Below, piece after piece: positions 60,443 to 64,000 of a stretch of DNA of 64,000 bases. This DNA is from Planococcus liqunii (GTDB lineage: Bacteria; Bacillota; Bacilli; Bacillales_A; Planococcaceae). The stretch lies in contig NZ_CP129238.1 of assembly GCF_030413595.1 (NCBI RefSeq), forward strand, positions 2,542,001-2,606,000, in the 5' to 3' direction. Each line of letters begins with the position of its first letter. Position 1 is the stretch's first letter. A program made the position numbers and the translations under genes. A model generated the notes under the pieces. It saw nothing but the letters and a program-made list of their open reading frames with translations. It was not told the DNA's origin and searched no databases.

Positions 60443-60552
60443 TGAACGAACTATGACAATTGGCGAATGCTCTTTGCATGGACGAGCAGCTATGTAATCG
60501 CCAACCAAAAAGCTTGCACATCAAAGCTTAAGCCGCCTATGCTTTAAGCAAG

Positions 60553-60592
60553 AAAAAACCCCGCTTGCCCAATAAGGCAAGCGGGGTTTTTA
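60553..60592 (-). terminator. Terminator of the ctaCDEF operon
   Basis: A 15-bp perfect stem AAAACCCCGCTTGCC (60590-60576, minus strand) with GGCAAGCGGGGTTTT (60569-60555), then T, 6 nt after ctaF. Confidence 0.95.
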
Positions 60593-60598
60593 ATGTAA

Positions 60599-60931
60599 TT
60601 ACCACCAAACAATTGTTACTAATGCAAGAATCGTGATAAAGGCAACAAACATACCGCTGAACATAAAGAACGCGACCATGCCATGGCCTTTATTGCTCAT
60701 GTGCATAAAGTGATACAACTGAAGCACCACTTGAACAGCAGCCAACAATAAAATGATTGGCGTAATCAAGTAAGGGGAGAAATCTGCTGCAACTGTCGTA
60801 AATGCAATCAATGTCAAGAAAATCATCATTGCAAAAGAAGTCAGTTGGTTGCGCATCTCTTTTGCTCGTTGGCGGCGTACGTATTCGTACTCTGCTTGTG
60901 ATCTAACATGCGTATGTGTGTCATGTGCCAT
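60599..60931 (-). CDS. ctaF: Cytochrome c oxidase subunit IV (CtaF)
   Basis: 110 residues with three membrane segments (about 30-50, 54-74, 82-105) and the family block FHMHMSNKGHG region (YHFMHMSNKGHGM). Small subunit that stabilises subunits I and III. One base after ctaE. Confidence 0.94.
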   Translation of the reverse strand: MAHDTHTHVRSQAEYEYVRRQRAKEMRNQLTSFAMMIFLTLIAFTTVAADFSPYLITPIILLLAAVQVVLQLYHFMHMSNKGHGMVAFFMFSGMFVAFITILALVTIVWW

Positions 60932-60932
60932 A

Positions 60933-61559
60933 TTAACCGATCACTCCCATCAAATAGACGACAGTAAAGATGAAGACCCATACTACGTCGATAAAATGCC
61001 AGTATAACGCTACAAGGTAGAATTTAGGTGCATTGTAAGTGTTCAAGCCGCGTTTAGCGTTGCGGAGCATCAATGCGATGAACCAGCTAAGACCGAACAA
61101 TACGTGAGCTCCGTGAGTACCAACCAGCGTATAGAAAGCAGCACTGAAAGCACTATGCGTATAACCGAAACCAAGATGTACGTAATGATTAAACTCATAA
61201 ATCTCCAAGCCCAGGAATGTCGCTCCAAGTAACACCGTTACCATTAGCCAAGCCTGCATTGCTTTAAAATTGTGGTTCTTCATATGATACATAGCATAAA
61301 CACTTGTAAGAGATGATGTCAGAAGAATCATCGTCATCGCAAAAACCAGCGGAAGTTCAAACAAATCTGCAGCTGCAAACTCCATGCCGCTTGGCCCTTT
61401 GTCTTTCAAAGCCAAGTACGTAGCGAAAAGTGAAGCGAAGGTTACGGTTTCAGCAGCAAGCAAAAGCCAAAAGCCGACAAACTTATTCTTCCCTTCCATT
61501 GTAGCCGTTTCAGGATGATCAGGCCATGTTTGTGGGGTATACCTCTTATTTAGATCCAT
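60933..61559 (-). CDS. ctaE: Cytochrome c oxidase subunit III (CtaE)
   Basis: 208 residues with five membrane segments: FVGFWLLLAAETVTFASLFATYLAL, LLTSSLTSVYAMYHM, the conserved glutamate in FLGLEIYEFNHYV, and LVGTHGAHVLFGLSWF, WHFIDVVWVFIFTVVYL. Five-helix form usual in Gram-positive caa3 oxidases. It starts within the last 14 nt of ctaD. Confidence 0.95.
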   Translation of the reverse strand: MDLNKRYTPQTWPDHPETATMEGKNKFVGFWLLLAAETVTFASLFATYLALKDKGPSGMEFAAADLFELPLVFAMTMILLTSSLTSVYAMYHMKNHNFKAMQAWLMVTVLLGATFLGLEIYEFNHYVHLGFGYTHSAFSAAFYTLVGTHGAHVLFGLSWFIALMLRNAKRGLNTYNAPKFYLVALYWHFIDVVWVFIFTVVYLMGVIG

Positions 61560-63432
61560 CCATCTTACCCCCTTTAGCGTCTTCGATCAATTCCTCTTTC
61601 GAGATGTGGAACCCAAGATCATCTTTCAGTGAGCGTAGCAACATTGAACCGAAAGTGATCAATAATCCCAGAATTAGCACTGGAAGTGGCCAAGATTTAT
61701 CTCCATCCAGGAAGTAAAGGGCACCAAATGAAGCAACGAACAAACCAAATGACATAATTACAGGAATAATCGAGCCATTTGGCATGTGAATTTCTTCTAA
61801 AGGCTCAGCATAAAGCATACCCTCTTTGTTGCCTTCCATTTTTTCAATCCAGTAAGTATCCAAACCACGTACTAGTGGCGTTTGTGCAAAGTTATAAAAT
61901 GGCGGCGGTGAAGGAATTGCCCACTCAAGCGTACGGCCATCTTCCCATGGGTCATTGCCCACACGCTCATTTTTAACAGTTGTAATTACTACGTTGATCA
62001 ATAATACGATAACACCGATAGCCATGAACAACGCGCCGACAGAACTGATAGCGTTGAACAAATCCCAGCCTTGGTCAGCGCCGAACGTGTAAACGCGTCG
62101 CGGCATCCCCATTAGGCCTAAGAAATGCTGGATAAAGAATGTTAAGTGGAAACCGATAAAGAAGAACCAGAAAGTGATTTTCCCTAATTTTTCATTAAGC
62201 ATTGTACCAAACATTTTCGGCCAGTACAGGTGTGTAGCTGCAAAAATCGCAAGTACAACCCCACCAACGATAACGTAATGGAAATGCGCAACGATAAAGT
62301 AAGAATCATGCAATTGGTAATCCAGAGGAGCAATTGCTTGCATAACCCCTGTTACCCCACCGGCAACGAATGACGGAATAAAGGCAATTGCATAAATCAT
62401 TGGTGTCGTAAATTTGATGCTGCCTCCCCAAATGGTCAAAAGCCAGTTGAAGATTTTGACGCCTGTAGGGACAGCAATGATCATTGTTGCTAAAGCGAAT
62501 ACCGCGTTAGCTGTTGGCCCTAAGCCAACTGTAAACATGTGGTGAGCCCAAACCATGAATCCGTAGAAACCGATTAGGATGGTTGCAAATACGAGTGCAG
62601 TGTAACCAAACAAACGCTTGCGGGAGAAAATGGCAAAGATTTCAGAGAAAATACCGAAAGCCGGCAAAATCAAGATATAAACTTCAGGGTGACCAAAGAT
62701 CCAGAATAAATGCTCCCAGATGATTGTGTTCCCGCCGTTTGCTACATCAAAGAAGTTTGCCCCAAACATACGGTCGAATACCATGAAGAATAGACCGATT
62801 GTCAACGGAGGGAAAGCCAGCAAGATCAGTGCTGAAGCTACAAAAGTCGTCCATGTAAACAATGGCATTCTCATGTAAGTCATACCAGGAGCACGCATAT
62901 TAATGATTGTAACCAGGAAGTTAATCCCTGAAATCAGCGTACCGAAACCGGAAATCGTTAATCCAAGTGTGTAAAAATCAATTCCGTGTCCTTCTGAAGC
63001 AAGTGCAAGCGACGCATAGTTCGTCCATCCTGCATCAGGAGCACCACCCATAAACCAAGAAAGGTTCAGGAAGATACCACCGAAGAAGAACAACCAGAAT
63101 CCAAGTGAATTCAAGAACGGAAATGCTACGTCACGTGCGCCGATCTGCAATGGCATGACGGCATTCATAAATGCCAGCAAAATTGGCATGGCAGCCAGGA
63201 AAATCATCGTAGTCCCGTGCATTGTCAGTACTTCGTTATAAGTACCTGCGCTCAGGAAATCATTTCCGGCTTTCATTAGTTGGATCCGGATCAACATCGC
63301 TTCAATACCGCCGATTAGGAAGAACAATCCTCCTGATGTGAGATATAGATGTGCGATTTTTTTATGGTCTACTGTTGTCAAGTAGTCCCATATCATTGCA
63401 CCGAAGCCCTGTTTTTGAGCAATAGAACTCAC
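61546..63432 (-). CDS. ctaD: Cytochrome c oxidase subunit I (CtaD)
   Basis: 628 residues carrying low-spin heme, heme a3 and CuB. CuB region FGHPEVYILILPAFGIFSEI, heme ligands in AHFHYVIVGGVVLAIF, and MVWAHHMFTVGL for two CuB histidines. The K-channel lysine is in TGVKIFNWLLT. The C-terminal extension beyond helix 12 fits the fused form found in Bacillales. SD AGGGAGG. Confidence 0.97.
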   Translation of the reverse strand: MSSIAQKQGFGAMIWDYLTTVDHKKIAHLYLTSGGLFFLIGGIEAMLIRIQLMKAGNDFLSAGTYNEVLTMHGTTMIFLAAMPILLAFMNAVMPLQIGARDVAFPFLNSLGFWLFFFGGIFLNLSWFMGGAPDAGWTNYASLALASEGHGIDFYTLGLTISGFGTLISGINFLVTIINMRAPGMTYMRMPLFTWTTFVASALILLAFPPLTIGLFFMVFDRMFGANFFDVANGGNTIIWEHLFWIFGHPEVYILILPAFGIFSEIFAIFSRKRLFGYTALVFATILIGFYGFMVWAHHMFTVGLGPTANAVFALATMIIAVPTGVKIFNWLLTIWGGSIKFTTPMIYAIAFIPSFVAGGVTGVMQAIAPLDYQLHDSYFIVAHFHYVIVGGVVLAIFAATHLYWPKMFGTMLNEKLGKITFWFFFIGFHLTFFIQHFLGLMGMPRRVYTFGADQGWDLFNAISSVGALFMAIGVIVLLINVVITTVKNERVGNDPWEDGRTLEWAIPSPPPFYNFAQTPLVRGLDTYWIEKMEGNKEGMLYAEPLEEIHMPNGSIIPVIMSFGLFVASFGALYFLDGDKSWPLPVLILGLLITFGSMLLRSLKDDLGFHISKEELIEDAKGGKMDGSK

Positions 63433-63467
63433 AATGTAAACCTCCCTTTTTTTAAACTCCGTTTCTT

Positions 63468-64000
63468 TTACTCTTCAACGGACAAAGACATCAAGTAAGC
63501 AGCAAGTGCATCAAGCTCTTGCTCTGTGAAATCTTTCCCGTCGTTCAAAGATTTAGGATCAGGCATCAAGTTGCCCGGTTTGTATTGTTGTGGATCTGCA
63601 ATCCATTTTTTAAGATTTTCTTCATTATGTTCCATGAAGCCAGCTACACGGTTGCGGTCGCCGAATGTTGCTACGTTCGGTCCCTGCATAATTCCGCCTT
63701 TTCCAGAACCTGAAACTGCGTGGCAAGCGATACAGCCAGCACCATCAGCACCGAAAAGCTGTTCTCCTTCTTGTGCAAGTGCACCTTCAGCAGGAGTCGC
63801 TTCTTCTTGCATTGCTGCTACCCATGAATCGAAATCGTCACGGTTCATCGATTTCACTTTGAAATCCATTAATGCGTGGGATGGACCACAAAGCTCAGCA
63901 CATTTTCCGTAGAAGACGCCGTCTTCAAGTTCTGCTGATTCCTGGTCAAACTCTAAGTAAAATGTGTTTACGTTTTCCGGGTTGGCATCCAATTTACCGC
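63468..64000 (-). CDS. ctaC: Cytochrome c oxidase subunit II with C-terminal cytochrome c domain, 3' part
   Basis: Only the C-terminal 177 codons are in the window; the reading frame stays open to 64000, so the real start lies beyond it. CuA site CAELCGPSHALM is seen, then the fused cytochrome c domain with CIACHAVSG (CxxCH) and likely Met ligand in KPGNLMPDP. The fusion marks a caa3 oxidase. In B. subtilis it is the first structural gene, ctaC, before ctaD. Confidence 0.95.
   Translation of the reverse strand, partial: GKLDANPENVNTFYLEFDQESAELEDGVFYGKCAELCGPSHALMDFKVKSMNRDDFDSWVAAMQEEATPAEGALAQEGEQLFGADGAGCIACHAVSGSGKGGIMQGPNVATFGDRNRVAGFMEHNEENLKKWIADPQQYKPGNLMPDPKSLNDGKDFTEQELDALAAYLMSLSVEE

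Noticed and set aside
60440..60552. Inverted repeats TTGGCGA/TCGCCAA between ctaG and ctaF
   Set aside because: Seven-base arms about 30 nt apart are likely chance; the strong terminator at 60553-60592 accounts for the gap.

Overview
The window reads as chromosomal core of a low-to-mid GC, non-sporulating member of the Bacillales, most likely Planococcus or a close relative in the Planococcaceae. Evidence: the gene order is that of the Bacillus subtilis cta-ylb-rpmF-mra/dcw-ylm-divIVA-ileS-lsp-pyr-ylo region in inverted orientation; a bacillithiol synthase gene and a T-box are present; and the sporulation genes that interrupt this order in Bacillus (spoIIGA-sigE-sigG beside ftsZ, spoVD and spoVE in the dcw cluster) are all missing. 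Almost every gene is on the minus strand. The description below follows the window from left to right, so most operons are read from the higher coordinate to the lower. Layout: (1) 1-3190: coaBC (partial), rpoZ, gmk, remA on the minus strand, divergent from rqcH. (2) 3190-10450: an accessory block absent from this place in B. subtilis: an amino-acid type ABC binding lipoprotein plus permease without an ATPase, an ABC-2 exporter pair, a VOC protein, a short L7/L12-like membrane protein, D-serine dehydratase, and a PadR regulator with a DUF1129 membrane protein. (3) 10450-22260: a control region with a CodY-like box, a PadR-type inverted repeat and four 21-bp phased repeats, then the complete ten-gene pyrimidine operon pyrR-P-B-C-carA-carB-pyrK-D-F-E with two PyrR attenuators. 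(4) 22250-30290: rluD-family gene, lspA, ileS with T-box, divIVA, ylmH, yggT, sepF, yggS. (5) 30289-42130: a shortened dcw cluster (mraZ, rsmH, ftsL, pbpB, mraY, murD, divIB, two DUF881 genes, sbp, ftsA, ftsZ). (6) 42190-49700: bshC, a DUF3397 gene, panE, a three-gene biotin-dependent acyl-CoA carboxylase operon with a cre site in its promoter, a MITE-like insertion, and an enoyl-CoA hydratase. (7) 49700-58760: rpmF, yceD, tmcAL, a SepM-type protease, coaD, rsmD, ylbG, gdpD, ylbF, a thioesterase, a CAP protein and a YugN-like gene, with tandem copies of a Bacillales intergenic repeat. (8) 58940-64000: DUF420 gene, ctaG and the caa3 oxidase genes ctaF-E-D-C (ctaC cut by the window end). Functionally the window carries pyrimidine synthesis, division and wall-precursor assembly, terminal respiration and translation factors. 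I saw no tRNA or rRNA genes, no CRISPR array, no prophage and no complete insertion sequence. The most unusual non-coding signals are the 21-bp phased repeat array at 10586-10669, the 379-bp element that splits a terminator at 48514-48936, the MraZ-type operator at 42108-42132, and the CodY/PadR promoter at 10504-10562. No large undescribed multi-gene system is evident; most genes fall in recognisable families.
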